A stretch of DNA of 64,000 bases from IMG/VR virus record IMGVR_UViG_3300023192_003818, positions 1 to 64,000 of that record; one strand, 5' to 3'. Position numbers and translations under genes: made by a program. The DNA comes from a virus. The notes below the pieces were generated by a model. It did no database searches, was not told the DNA's origin, and saw only the letters and a list, made by a program, of their open reading frames with translations. Numbering within the stretch: the first letter of the stretch is position 1; every line of letters begins with the position of its first letter. This document shows, piece by piece, positions 1-8,018 of the stretch.

Positions 1-79
1 CACAAGAGGCTAAACTAATTAGTAAACCTAAAGCACCTATCAGACGCATTTTAGATTTTTGGTTGTTATTAAATTGCAT
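1..79 (-). CDS. Lipoprotein, N-terminal part only
   Basis: The first 26 codons of a minus-strand gene that runs off the left edge. It opens with ATG at 79; a second in-frame ATG at 49 gives the peptide MRLIGALGLLISLASC. A short basic start, a hydrophobic stretch and LASC form a classical lipobox, so the product should be exported and lipidated at that Cys. In a phage this fits an outer-membrane spanin subunit or a superinfection-exclusion lipoprotein, but nothing beyond the signal peptide is visible, so the function is open. The second ATG is the better start because it places the basic residue next to the hydrophobic core. Confidence 0.6.
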   Translation of the reverse strand, partial: MQFNNNQKSKMRLIGALGLLISLASC

Positions 80-110
80 ATCTCTATAAATTAATTGTTG
101 AACATAACAA

Positions 111-136
111 AAATAGTTAGTTTTGTCGAACTATTT
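111..136 (-). terminator. Stem-loop after the FAD gene
   Basis: An 8-bp perfect inverted repeat (AAATAGTT / AACTATTT, 10-base loop) lies 84 bases downstream of the oxidoreductase stop. On the minus strand it is followed by TTTGTT. The stem is A/T-rich and the T run short, so termination is plausible but weakly supported. Confidence 0.4.
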
Positions 137-219
137 CATTATTTTATTTTCTTTATTTTTTACCAAATATTTATAAGGTCTTATATTTTATTATAAATAG
201 ATGTCCTAGACGTAAAAAA

Positions 220-1599
220 TTATTTCCCTTTCAAAATATTAGATACACTCAATATTCCTTGAGAACCTGATACTGTTATACCTCTAGCACTTAATGCATC
301 CCCTACAAAGTGAACGTTTGGGTATTGGGTTAAACTGAGATCTTTGTAATTGACAATAGGTTCAGAAGAAAGATATTTAACCTCGGGAATATAAATCCCA
401 TAATTATTTTTAAGTGTTGGAAATATCTTTTTAAGGCCCTCAATAAAATCTTCTATGTATTGAAAATAACCTTGAAATATTTCTTTAACATTTTCCAACC
501 CAATTTCATTTATTTCAAAAGATGTTACATAATTTCCTTCACTTGTTCGGCTTGGCCTTATTTTAGGTGAGTTTGGAGAATAAAATAAACCACATTTACC
601 ACTACCCAAAGCATGGTCTCCTGATTCTTCTACTCTTTTTTGTGTTTTTTTAACTAATTCTCTACACCATTCAAAAGGTTTATCAATACCTTGAATTTCC
701 ATTAAAATCCCAAAATTAGTCATTCCGTTTTCAAATTTTTTATCTTTCTTAGCATGACCATTATATGAAATATCACCATAAGTTTTTTCAACAGCAACAT
801 AAGCAGCTGTATTGTTTGTACAAAATGTTCTTAATGATACTCCTTTATCTTCAAATTTTTTATATAATTTAAAGTCATAAGCTAAATCTATTAATTTTTG
901 GAAATGGTGGGAAGGAGCTTCAAATCTTACTCCTATTTGAACTGGTTTAGGTTCTGTAGGTAATTCGTAGTTTTCAATTAATCCTTTTGAAAAATCAATT
1001 CCTGATTTACCTACACAAAATATAAGAGTATCATATGTAAAGGAAGGGAAATAACCTGGGGTATCAGGAGTTGGTTCTACATTACACATAACTTTTTGGT
1101 CTTTAAAGTCTATTAATTTTACTCTAGTTTTCCAAATAAAATTCACCCCTTTCTCAACTAAATAATCATACCAAGCCTTATTTATTTCAAATAGATAATC
1201 AGTACCTATATGCCAAACCGGAAATAATCTTAAACCAAAATGGGGTTTTATAAAATCGGGTTCTTCAATAGGATTTGAACATTGTATTTGTTCAGGGTGA
1301 GGGTGGAATCTTCTAAAATTATTTATAACTTCATCCATTAAAGACATTGCTTTTTCTTCTCCACAGTACTTTGATAATTGTCCTCCTATTGAAGTGTGAT
1401 AAGTTAATTTACCATCTGACCAACCTCCTGCACCTAAGAATCCTTCCATTACTTCTTCAGGTTTTCTTTCATAAGGAGATTTACCCATATCAATTATAGT
1501 AATTAATTCTCCCGGATAATCATTATCAACTAATTTAGTTGCAGCATTTACTCCTGCAACTCCTGATCCTACTATTAATATTTTTTTATTATACTCCAT
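220..1599 (-). CDS. FAD-dependent oxidoreductase (COG2509-like)
   Basis: A 459-residue flavoprotein. Residues 7-18 (ILIVGSGVAGVNAA) form the Rossmann dinucleotide-binding GxGxxG near the N-terminus. A GAGGWSDGKL segment near residue 56 and a C-terminal HFVGDALSARGITVSGSQG segment (the second FAD contact) are typical of the uncharacterised FAD-dependent dehydrogenase family COG2509. Substrate unknown; cytoplasmic. It lies last in a minus-strand pair and overlaps the SLOG gene upstream by 11 bases, suggesting translational coupling. No truncation is seen. A full-length oxidoreductase of this kind is unusual in a phage and is probably host-derived. Family call good, role in infection unknown. 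Confidence 0.8.
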   Translation of the reverse strand: MEYNKKILIVGSGVAGVNAATKLVDNDYPGELITIIDMGKSPYERKPEEVMEGFLGAGGWSDGKLTYHTSIGGQLSKYCGEEKAMSLMDEVINNFRRFHPHPEQIQCSNPIEEPDFIKPHFGLRLFPVWHIGTDYLFEINKAWYDYLVEKGVNFIWKTRVKLIDFKDQKVMCNVEPTPDTPGYFPSFTYDTLIFCVGKSGIDFSKGLIENYELPTEPKPVQIGVRFEAPSHHFQKLIDLAYDFKLYKKFEDKGVSLRTFCTNNTAAYVAVEKTYGDISYNGHAKKDKKFENGMTNFGILMEIQGIDKPFEWCRELVKKTQKRVEESGDHALGSGKCGLFYSPNSPKIRPSRTSEGNYVTSFEINEIGLENVKEIFQGYFQYIEDFIEGLKKIFPTLKNNYGIYIPEVKYLSSEPIVNYKDLSLTQYPNVHFVGDALSARGITVSGSQGILSVSNILKGK

Positions 1600-1942
1600 A
1601 TTTTATAATTCTTATTTTCAAATTATATTTTTTAGCTAAATCAATCATATGTTTAGTTCCTTTACTTTTACCATCCCAAAATGCAATTAAAGAATCAGCA
1701 TATTTTGCCATTTCTTCATTTCTTATAAAACCTGCTGCTTTTCCATGCTTATCCCAATCAGCAGGAAATTGTTTTAATTTATAACTATTTTTTATAGCAT
1801 AAAGTTCACCTAATTTATCAGCACCATTAGCCGTTCCACTTACTATTTCTATATTTTCTGAAGAATTTAATATATTATCACATTTTTTACTTAAAAAATT
1901 AAATAAGTTAAAATCTCTTCCTCCAGCCACAATAACTTTCAT
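1589..1942 (-). CDS. SLOG-fold nucleotide-binding protein (DUF2493/YspA-like)
   Basis: A 117-residue protein starting MKVIVAGGRDF. The N-terminal VIVAGGRDF and the central SGTANGADKLGELYA segment are the hallmark of the YspA/cpYpsA branch of the SLOG superfamily, which binds nucleotide-derived ligands. I chose the ATG at 1942, not one 48 bases upstream, because it directly follows a CGTATATTACG promoter-like element and the upstream residues do not match the family. Its 3' end overlaps the FAD gene. SLOG proteins are discussed as sensors of ADP-ribose-type ligands in conflict systems; what this one binds cannot be read from sequence. Confidence 0.75.
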   Translation of the reverse strand: MKVIVAGGRDFNLFNFLSKKCDNILNSSENIEIVSGTANGADKLGELYAIKNSYKLKQFPADWDKHGKAAGFIRNEEMAKYADSLIAFWDGKSKGTKHMIDLAKKYNLKIRIIKYGV

Positions 1943-1962
1943 ACACGTAATATACGAAAAAA
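1943..1962 (-). promoter_or_regulatory. CGTATATTACG-type promoter element
   Basis: On the minus strand TTCGTATATTACG ends a few bases before the SLOG start. This is the core of the module found upstream of many non-structural genes here. The upstream part differs: GGCACC/GGAGCC can form an imperfect hairpin but the CTAGG block is absent. Confidence 0.45.
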
Positions 1963-2042
1963 AAGCCATGGCTCCAAATAATGGTGCCACAGCTACCTAA
2001 TTTTTTTATAAAATCGAACTGGCTATGAATCAGTTCTATAAT

Positions 2043-2111
2043 TTAACAATCACAACAAGGACAATCACAGGATGTGCCACAGTTGCATGTTTTACAATTA
2101 CATTTATTCAT
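2043..2111 (-). CDS. 22-residue Cys-rich (metallothionein-like) peptide
   Basis: A 22-codon ORF whose product is MNKCNCKTCNCGTSCDCPCC plus Asp-Cys: nine cysteines in 22 residues, in CxC, CxxC and CC arrangements. This density is found in metallothionein-like metal-binding peptides; that role is an inference. The ATG lies about 10 bases downstream of an AATATTTATAA promoter-like motif and is preceded by A/T-rich sequence like other starts here, supporting expression. Downstream an inverted repeat GAACTG/CAGTTC (about 2010-2035) may end the transcript. Such a short ORF could arise by chance, but its composition is far from that of the surrounding AT-rich DNA. Confidence 0.55.
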   Translation of the reverse strand: MNKCNCKTCNCGTSCDCPCCDC

Positions 2112-2120
2112 TTTATTTAA

Positions 2121-2130
2121 TTATAAATAT
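2121..2130 (-). promoter_or_regulatory. Late-type promoter motif (AATATTTATAA)
   Basis: Minus strand AATATTTATAA, 10 bases upstream of the Cys-rich peptide start. Confidence 0.45.
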
Positions 2131-2169
2131 TGAAAATTTTTTAATGTTATGAATCTAGTATCTATTTTT

Positions 2170-2481
2170 TTATACATGAGAACTTAACCCACTACCTCCT
2201 GCAGGGTCTAAATCTCCATCATCAAACATATCTTCTCCTTCATGTTCATCTCTCTGTAGATCTTCTATCCAATCTTCATTATCTTCTAACCAATAACTAA
2301 ATGAATCATTATATTCATAAAAAGGGTCAATGAATTCTTCAACTATAGTTTTAATATTTTCAGGTTTTGATATTCCTATCCCTTTTAAGATTTCAATTAC
2401 ATTTTTTGGAATTGTAATTGTAATTTGAAGAGATTCCTCTTCATTAATAAATTTGTTAAATTCTTCTTGATATTGTTCCAT
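2170..2481 (-). CDS. Leader-tagged acidic protein, putative internal head protein
   Basis: A 103-residue acidic protein opening MEQYQEEFNKFINEEES. The first 14 residues match the pattern of T4 capsid-targeting sequences (MKTYQEFIAE), and INE|E fits the (I/L)xE cleavage rule of the T4 prohead protease gp21. The rest (ITITIPKNVIEILKGIGI, then Asp/Glu-rich) has no family I recognise. The start overlaps the stop of the next leader-tagged gene (TAATG), so the two are coupled. Packaging into the head is inferred from the leader and from the neighbours, which carry the same signal. Confidence 0.65.
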   Translation of the reverse strand: MEQYQEEFNKFINEEESLQITITIPKNVIEILKGIGISKPENIKTIVEEFIDPFYEYNDSFSYWLEDNEDWIEDLQRDEHEGEDMFDDGDLDPAGGSGLSSHV

Positions 2482-3086
2482 TATATTTTATCTACTAAAA
2501 AGTTCATCATTATTTTTATTTGATATTTATAAAATCCTTCTTGTAACCAATCCCCACCTTGAATTTGAATTAAATCTCTTAATAATTTAAAGTCTCTTAT
2601 ATTGGCCAAATCATCCATATTATTTAATAGTTCTGCTTTATCTCCTGCTGATTTCCATTCTCCATAGTTTTCTTCTTCAGAATCATTATAATCTTCTGTA
2701 ATATTATAGTTAATAGCATGTTTTAATTTCATTATTACTTCATCCGGATGAAGAACAACTTCATCTCCCTCTAAGAAATTTTCCCATTCTTCAGTGTAAA
2801 ATAAAATAGCATTAGAACCATCATCAAAATCTAACTCATGATAGCCACTTTCTTTTAACTCTACTCTATCAATCTTTACTTCTCTTTCACTTCCACCACC
2901 ATGGTAATAATAGCTACCAAGGCCATCAGATATATCTGTAATTATTACTGTTTGATCTTTTAATAAATCAGTTATAGTAGTTACATCATTTTTTATTTCA
3001 TCATCAAAGCTTACACCTCCTGTGTAGTCTTGGGTTTCATAAAGTTTGCCTTCGCTAATATATTTTTTTAAATTGAAGTTTTTCAT
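2481..3086 (-). CDS. Leader-tagged acidic protein, putative internal head protein
   Basis: 201 residues opening MKNFNLKKYISEGKLYE. This is the clearest example of the second leader type (NFNLKKYISEG), with ISE|G as a candidate prohead-protease site. The mature part is acidic (many Asp/Glu pairs), with a HYGGG-type loop near residue 62 and a helical C-terminus; no known domain seen. It starts 2 bases after the stop of the upstream gene and ends by overlapping the downstream start, inside a tightly packed run of minus-strand genes. The leader recurs at 6416-7210, 21972-22082 and 46647-47105. Confidence 0.7.
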   Translation of the reverse strand: MKNFNLKKYISEGKLYETQDYTGGVSFDDEIKNDVTTITDLLKDQTVIITDISDGLGSYYYHGGGSEREVKIDRVELKESGYHELDFDDGSNAILFYTEEWENFLEGDEVVLHPDEVIMKLKHAINYNITEDYNDSEEENYGEWKSAGDKAELLNNMDDLANIRDFKLLRDLIQIQGGDWLQEGFYKYQIKIMMNFLVDKI

Positions 3087-3088
3087 AA

Positions 3089-3400
3089 TTATATTATCTT
3101 TTTAAGCTTCATTAATTTTGTATCATTCTCTCCTAAATCAAGCATTCCACGAGAATATAATCTTCTTGCTTCTTTAATAAGTTTTATAAATTCCTTTTTA
3201 GGTAAAACTCCTAAACTTTCAATTAAGGGGATTTTACTATTTATTAAATTTTTAAGATTATTAGATAATATCGGTTCTATCCATTCCTCTTTTAAGATTG
3301 GATAATTTTTTTCACATTTATTACATCCACATTTACACATATTAAACAAATAATTTTTTAAAATCTCCATAAATTGAACTTTGGTTAACTCCAAAGTCAC
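3089..3400 (-). CDS. Cys-rich small protein, 5' end probably frameshifted
   Basis: An open frame of 103 codons whose first ATG-type codon is GTG; a better internal start would be the ATG at 3370 (MEILKNYLFNMCKCGCNKCE). The CKCGCNKC segment is a likely metal-binding knuckle, followed by a helical region. Directly upstream, in another frame, a leader starting MKNFNLEKIKDSESLLSDFG begins at 3449 with an ATGA overlap to the previous gene. A one-base shift around 3375-3400 would join leader and body into one leader-tagged protein like its neighbours. Either a real frameshift, a programmed one, or a sequence error. Confidence 0.6.
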   Translation of the reverse strand: MTLELTKVQFMEILKNYLFNMCKCGCNKCEKNYPILKEEWIEPILSNNLKNLINSKIPLIESLGVLPKKEFIKLIKEARRLYSRGMLDLGENDTKLMKLKKII

Positions 3401-3449
3401 TTAATAAAGATTCACTATCTTTTATTTTTTCTAGATTAAAGTTTTTCAT
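3342..3449 (-). CDS. 35-residue leader ORF upstream of 3089-3400
   Basis: ATG at 3449 overlaps the TGA of the upstream gene (ATGA), the usual junction in this cassette. The product starts MKNFNLEKIKDSESLLSDFG, the same leader type as 2481-3086, and ends at TAA 3342. The body gene continues in the +1 frame. Best explained as the true N-terminus of the 3089-3400 protein separated by a single-base indel. Confidence 0.55.
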   Translation of the reverse strand: MKNFNLEKIKDSESLLSDFGVNQSSIYGDFKKLFV

Positions 3450-3907
3450 AATTCTATATCATCTATTTCGGAGTTGGTAGAAATATCTAAAGGTTCTTCA
3501 CTTCCATCTATATCTGCTCCCCCTTCACTTGAATTGGTTTCTGATTTTCCCCCATACTGTAAAATACGAGCAATGGAAACAATTGCTCTTTGTTCTTCAT
3601 CTAAATTGAGTAAAAAATATTTTTTACCTTCAACTTGAGCTATCCAACTATTTTCATTATAAGTTAATATAAAACTTTGACCATTTAATAAATTAATTCT
3701 AAATGTTGTGGGTTTAGGTGCTACCCAATCTATACTTTCCAAAAATTTATCAAAATCAGTAGTTAATAAATCAACAATAACTACTTTAAGTTCTGGAAAA
3801 TTTGTTAATTCATCATAAGCTAAAGAAGCATCATCAACTTTGAACTTATCAGCCCAAACATTTAATACTAATCTTTTTATTTTATCTTTTAAATCTGCTT
3901 TAGTCAT
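3446..3907 (-). CDS. Putative structural/internal head protein, unknown
   Basis: 153 residues opening MTKADLKDKIKRLVLNVWAD, an amphipathic helix, then a compact alpha/beta body (FRINLLNGQSFILTY) and a disordered, acidic, Ser-rich tail from about residue 125. No enzyme motif. It overlaps its neighbours on both sides by ATGA junctions, so it is part of the same translation unit as the leader-tagged proteins. I cannot assign a family; a virion-associated role is inferred only from position. Confidence 0.6.
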   Translation of the reverse strand: MTKADLKDKIKRLVLNVWADKFKVDDASLAYDELTNFPELKVVIVDLLTTDFDKFLESIDWVAPKPTTFRINLLNGQSFILTYNENSWIAQVEGKKYFLLNLDEEQRAIVSIARILQYGGKSETNSSEGGADIDGSEEPLDISTNSEIDDIEL

Positions 3908-6408
3908 TTTTTATTAAGAATGTAGGCCTTTAAATCTTCACTTATTATATAAATATCATCTTGCAATTGTTCTAAATCTTCATGAGATAAAGCAACAACT
4001 AATTTTTTGTAAGGGTTTTGATATAAACCTTTACCTTTATATTCTTTATTAAATATATAAACTCCTGGAATTATATTTTGACCATTATGTTGGACATAAC
4101 TATCTGACCTAAATCTTTTAGGGTATTTGGGGGAATTTTCTTTACCTAATTTACCTGCTAGATTTGAGAATTTGTCTTCCTTTAAATTGCTTATCATTTC
4201 ATCTAAAGATAAAGTAATACCTGCTTTTTTGGCTGCTTGATTAAGTGGTTTTTTTAATTTAGGTTTATCTTTATAGTTTGCTCTTTTATACTGGTCTAAA
4301 ATATTTAAATATTGTTTTCTATCAGAATCTTCATCTTCTTTAATATTTCCCCTTTTTTTTAATTCTCCTTTCATTATAGAAGATCTCAGTTTTGCAGAAC
4401 GACCATAACCTTTATAATCTGTTGAATCTATTTTACTTATTTCTCCCTTTAATTCTTCATCTGACATATTTTTTATTTCATCTCCATCAGAAGTTTTGTT
4501 TTTTAATCCCCCATGGAAGGATGTTAAATCATATATTCCAGATTCTTTTAAATTTACAGACTTTTTAAGATTTTCTCTCCACTTATTACCATAAAGCTTC
4601 TTCATTAAACTTACTAACACTTTAGTATTTATTTTCTCTCCATCTGCTGAATATAACTTATCATTTTTTTGAATTATATGACCATCTTTTTTAATATAGT
4701 CTTGTAATTGTTGTTGTAATTTAGTTAAATTTTTATTATCTTCTTCATTAACTTTTTTACCTTTTTCTGAATCTGTGATTTTTTTTAACATTTCTTCAGC
4801 AGTATCATTTATATTACCATACATTGGAGAATTTGGTAGTGAAACATTTATAATATCTCCAAAATTTTGCATTTCATAACTTCCTGCTCCACCTTCTTTA
4901 TCAGGTAAATCTAAACTAAAAATATTTTTCTCTAAAGAGTCTTTATTTAAAGTAACTTTAACATTTAAATATTTAGACATTGCTTGAGCTAAAGTATTAG
5001 CAGGATTAATTGTAGATTTTAGATCTTCATCATTAACTTTTTTACCTTTTTCTAAATCTGTGATTTTTTTTAACATTTCTTCAGCAGAATCATTTATATT
5101 ACCATACATTGGAGAATTTGGTAGTGAAATATTTATAATATCTCCAAAATTTTGCATTTCATAACTTCCTGCTCCACCTTCTTCATCAGGTAAATCTAAA
5201 CTAAAAATATTTTTCTCTAAAGAGTCTTTATTTAAAGTAACTTTAACATTTAAATGTTTAGACATTGCTTGAGCTAAAGTATTAGCAGGATTAATTGTAG
5301 ATTTTAGATCTTCATCAATAGTTTCATCTACTTCTATTCTATCTTTATAAAAATCTCTTTGAGCTTTTCCTTCTCTATTAAAAGCATCTGCAATTAATTC
5401 TTTTAATTTTTCAAATTCTTTAGGAGATAATTCTATTGGTGTATAATTACCATCTTTAAAATAACTGGATATTCCTACATATCTTGTATCTAATTTGTCT
5501 CTAAATCCTAATTTTGATAATTCTGATGTGTCAATTCTATCTTGAGATGTTATTATTCTAACAATAAAATTTTCATTTTCTTTTTTGAATTGAATAGTAC
5601 TATGATCACTATAATTTATATTCTTATAGTCTCTATAACCCTCTTTTTCTTCTCCCCATTCTTCATTCAATTCCTTAACAGGTTCAGGGTATTTCTTTTG
5701 TAATTGTTTTTTGGGGGAGTGTGTAGATGATGTTTCATCCTCATTCATATTATATCCTTTTTTATTGGATAATTTTAAACCCCTTTTTACAGCATATTTT
5801 ATAGCATCATCAGGTGAATCAAACGTCATATCAATTTGAGCTGAACCATCAGGTTTTTCTAAAATATAGTGATGTTTTTTATCACCCTCACGTTTTCCTG
5901 CTCTTGAAATCATTACTTCATCTCCTTTATTTCCCATATAACCTTCATTAGTATCTTCTTCAATTTGTTCACCAATTGGAATATAACCTAATTTAGTATC
6001 ATATTTTCCAATTTTTTCTTCTAATTTAAATATTAAATTTGAAATAGATGTTAAGGCTCTTTGCCAAGTAATATCAGAAGTTTTTGCTAATAATTCCTCA
6101 ATTTTTTCAGAAAGAGCTTCAGTATGAGTTCCAACCTCATCCCAAATATATGCTTCTCTATCTTTAACATTATCTTCTTCTGTTAAAGGGGGGTTTTGTA
6201 ATACTTTTCTTACTAGTTCTTTAAGATTATTTTTATTCATCTCTTCTATTTTTTTTCTACCTTGTTTTGTAGCAATTCCATACATAACCTTCTCAGCATC
6301 AGCTCCATATTTCTTAACTAGAGCACTTTTATTTTGTTTAAGACCTTGAATAGCACGTTCCCGTGCCTCTACTTCATTATCACTAAGTTTACTTTCATTA
6401 AGCATCAT
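3904..6408 (-). CDS. 834-residue modular head-cassette protein with a 95-residue tandem repeat
   Basis: Large hydrophilic protein. Residues about 8-50 (SDNEVEARERAIQGLKQ, then KYGADAEKVMYGIATKQG) form a helix found in phage virion proteins; NLKELVRKVLQ at 61-71 followed by LTEED resembles a leader/cleavage segment placed internally. A HHYILEKPDGSAQIDMTF module follows near 179. Residues about 366-460 and 461-555 are near-identical copies (see the repeat). The C-terminal part (600-834) is basic with no recognised fold; its last 80 residues, ending YIISEDLKAYILNKK, look like a separate module. Several LxE/IxE sites lie between modules. Overlaps 3446-3907 by ATGA. Probably a packaged polyprotein; the function of each module is unknown. 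Confidence 0.7.
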   Translation of the reverse strand: MMLNESKLSDNEVEARERAIQGLKQNKSALVKKYGADAEKVMYGIATKQGRKKIEEMNKNNLKELVRKVLQNPPLTEEDNVKDREAYIWDEVGTHTEALSEKIEELLAKTSDITWQRALTSISNLIFKLEEKIGKYDTKLGYIPIGEQIEEDTNEGYMGNKGDEVMISRAGKREGDKKHHYILEKPDGSAQIDMTFDSPDDAIKYAVKRGLKLSNKKGYNMNEDETSSTHSPKKQLQKKYPEPVKELNEEWGEEKEGYRDYKNINYSDHSTIQFKKENENFIVRIITSQDRIDTSELSKLGFRDKLDTRYVGISSYFKDGNYTPIELSPKEFEKLKELIADAFNREGKAQRDFYKDRIEVDETIDEDLKSTINPANTLAQAMSKHLNVKVTLNKDSLEKNIFSLDLPDEEGGAGSYEMQNFGDIINISLPNSPMYGNINDSAEEMLKKITDLEKGKKVNDEDLKSTINPANTLAQAMSKYLNVKVTLNKDSLEKNIFSLDLPDKEGGAGSYEMQNFGDIINVSLPNSPMYGNINDTAEEMLKKITDSEKGKKVNEEDNKNLTKLQQQLQDYIKKDGHIIQKNDKLYSADGEKINTKVLVSLMKKLYGNKWRENLKKSVNLKESGIYDLTSFHGGLKNKTSDGDEIKNMSDEELKGEISKIDSTDYKGYGRSAKLRSSIMKGELKKRGNIKEDEDSDRKQYLNILDQYKRANYKDKPKLKKPLNQAAKKAGITLSLDEMISNLKEDKFSNLAGKLGKENSPKYPKRFRSDSYVQHNGQNIIPGVYIFNKEYKGKGLYQNPYKKLVVALSHEDLEQLQDDIYIISEDLKAYILNKK
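4747..5316 (-). repeat. Tandem 285-bp (95-codon) duplication inside 3904-6408
   Basis: Two in-frame copies, 4747-5031 and 5032-5316, differ at only a handful of bases (for example Glu/Lys in LPDEE versus LPDKE, Ile/Val in DIINIS versus DIINVS). Each copy encodes DLKSTINPANTLAQAMSK through EKGKKVN. High identity points to a recent duplication. Confidence 0.92.
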
Positions 6409-6415
6409 TTAGTAT

Positions 6416-7210
6416 TTATTCATCCCCAAAAGGAGTATAACCTTCTGAATCTCTTCTATATTCACTAGGATTTCTTAATTTATTTCCCATTCTATTATAA
6501 AAATATTCTCCATCCCAATATTCATAACTATCTGAAGGAGAGTAATATTCTTTTTCTAAATCAGAAATATCAATTCTTTCATATTCTTCATCTAAATCCC
6601 TTAACCCATCCTCTGAAATTTTATCAAATAAAGAACCTTGCCCCATTTCTCTTCTATTTTTAGCATCAATAAAAGATATAGTACTATTTCCTTTTGTAAC
6701 TATTTCTCCTTTATGAAGTCTATCCATTTCAGATTTAGTAAGATTAAAAGTACCATCCTCTGTTGAAACAACAATAGGATCGTCATCTTCATTTTCTTTT
6801 AAAGATTCATAATTAATTTCTCCTTGGTCATCATAATCATCATAAGTATCAAAGTCTTCTTCATATTCTCGTTCTTGAGTATCTCCATCATTATTAAAAA
6901 CTCCTTCAAATCTAACACTAATATCTAAGGAATCAAATAATTGAGATAAATCTCCTTCTAATGCATCATAATTTTCCATTTTTTCAGGGAAAAACCAATA
7001 ATTTTCTATTGAATTCCATTCTCCAAAAAACGCTGAATCCTCTAGTGCACCACTAATTAAATCATTATCTGATTGGGTACTTCCAATTACAATTAATCCT
7101 TGTTCCTCTTCATCAAATCCTTCATCTAAAGATTCATAATTTATTTTACCTTTTTCATTGTAATGAATTCTACCTTCACTAATAAATTTTTTTATATTAA
7201 AGTCTTTCAT
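6416..7210 (-). CDS. Leader-tagged acidic protein, putative internal head protein
   Basis: 264 residues opening MKDFNIKKFISEGRIHY, the NFN-type leader with ISE|G. After the leader the sequence repeats the start of a similar module (GKINYESLDE near residue 21 and GEINYESLKE near 130), suggesting an internal duplication. Strongly acidic, ending in a Tyr/Asp-rich segment. No catalytic motif. Six bases separate it from its neighbours on either side. Like T4 internal proteins it is small, charged and leader-tagged; packaging is inferred. Confidence 0.7.
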   Translation of the reverse strand: MKDFNIKKFISEGRIHYNEKGKINYESLDEGFDEEEQGLIVIGSTQSDNDLISGALEDSAFFGEWNSIENYWFFPEKMENYDALEGDLSQLFDSLDISVRFEGVFNNDGDTQEREYEEDFDTYDDYDDQGEINYESLKENEDDDPIVVSTEDGTFNLTKSEMDRLHKGEIVTKGNSTISFIDAKNRREMGQGSLFDKISEDGLRDLDEEYERIDISDLEKEYYSPSDSYEYWDGEYFYNRMGNKLRNPSEYRRDSEGYTPFGDE

Positions 7211-7216
7211 AATTTT

Positions 7217-7927
7217 TTAATATTTACTTCTTCTTAATCCACTATGTTCATCTTCTTCTTCACTATCACCAATATCTTTCCATTTAGGTTTTCTTTTTAA
7301 TTTCACATCTGAATCAGGAATACCACCTTTTGTGTAATCTTTAAACACATCATATTCTTTTGCAAAAAAATCACCATCTACATCATCTTCAGCTACTTGA
7401 TTACCTCCTACAATATGAGTACGAGTAAACATTGTAATAGTATTACCTATTTGTTTTGCTAATTTATCATCTGCAATCTGAAGTGCATTATCATAAGCCA
7501 ATTTTAAAGCATCTTGAATTTGTTTTTCATCTTTTGTTAAACCTTCTTCAGGTGAGAATTGTATTTCTTCATCTCCACCTTCATCAGGAATATCATCTAT
7601 AACCGGTTCATCCACAACATCTTCTCCATCTCCTAAGTCAATATCATCTAAATTGATATCTTCAACATCATCCTTTTCATCTTCTTCATCCTTTTTCTTA
7701 TCTTTTTCATTAAGATTAAATAATATTTCTTCTCTTATTTTAAATTTTAATTCAGAAATTTTAATTTTAGTAGGTACTGATTCTTCAATTTCATTATCAG
7801 AATTAGAATCAACTACTTTATATCTTGGTTTAGTAGATTTTAATTCAGTTAGTAATTTGCTTTTTTTTTCATCATATTTAAATAAGACTTTGCTTTTTAA
7901 ATAGGCTTTATAATCGAAATTATCCAT
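7217..7927 (-). CDS. Leader-like acidic protein (degenerate leader)
   Basis: 236 residues opening MDNFDYKAYLKSKVLFKYDE, aligned with the NFN leader but without the ISE|G site. Residues about 85-135 are an extreme Asp/Glu run (for example EEDEKDDVEDINLDD), followed by a helical part and a basic RRSKY tail. Highly acidic low-complexity segments of this kind occur in phage scaffold/core proteins. An AATATTTATAA motif lies 11 bases upstream of the ATG, so this gene probably starts a transcript. Confidence 0.6.
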   Translation of the reverse strand: MDNFDYKAYLKSKVLFKYDEKKSKLLTELKSTKPRYKVVDSNSDNEIEESVPTKIKISELKFKIREEILFNLNEKDKKKDEEDEKDDVEDINLDDIDLGDGEDVVDEPVIDDIPDEGGDEEIQFSPEEGLTKDEKQIQDALKLAYDNALQIADDKLAKQIGNTITMFTRTHIVGGNQVAEDDVDGDFFAKEYDVFKDYTKGGIPDSDVKLKRKPKWKDIGDSEEEDEHSGLRRSKY

Positions 7928-7937
7928 GTGTTTTTAG

Positions 7938-7947
7938 TTATAAATAT
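7938..7947 (-). promoter_or_regulatory. Late-type promoter motif (AATATTTATAA)
   Basis: Minus strand AATATTTATAA, 11 bases before the start of 7217-7927. Confidence 0.5.
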
Positions 7948-8018
7948 TATTTTTTCTTCTAGATTTATTTTTAACAATATTAGGTGTTATTTATGTTTTT
8001 TTTCTTACTTTAATTTTA

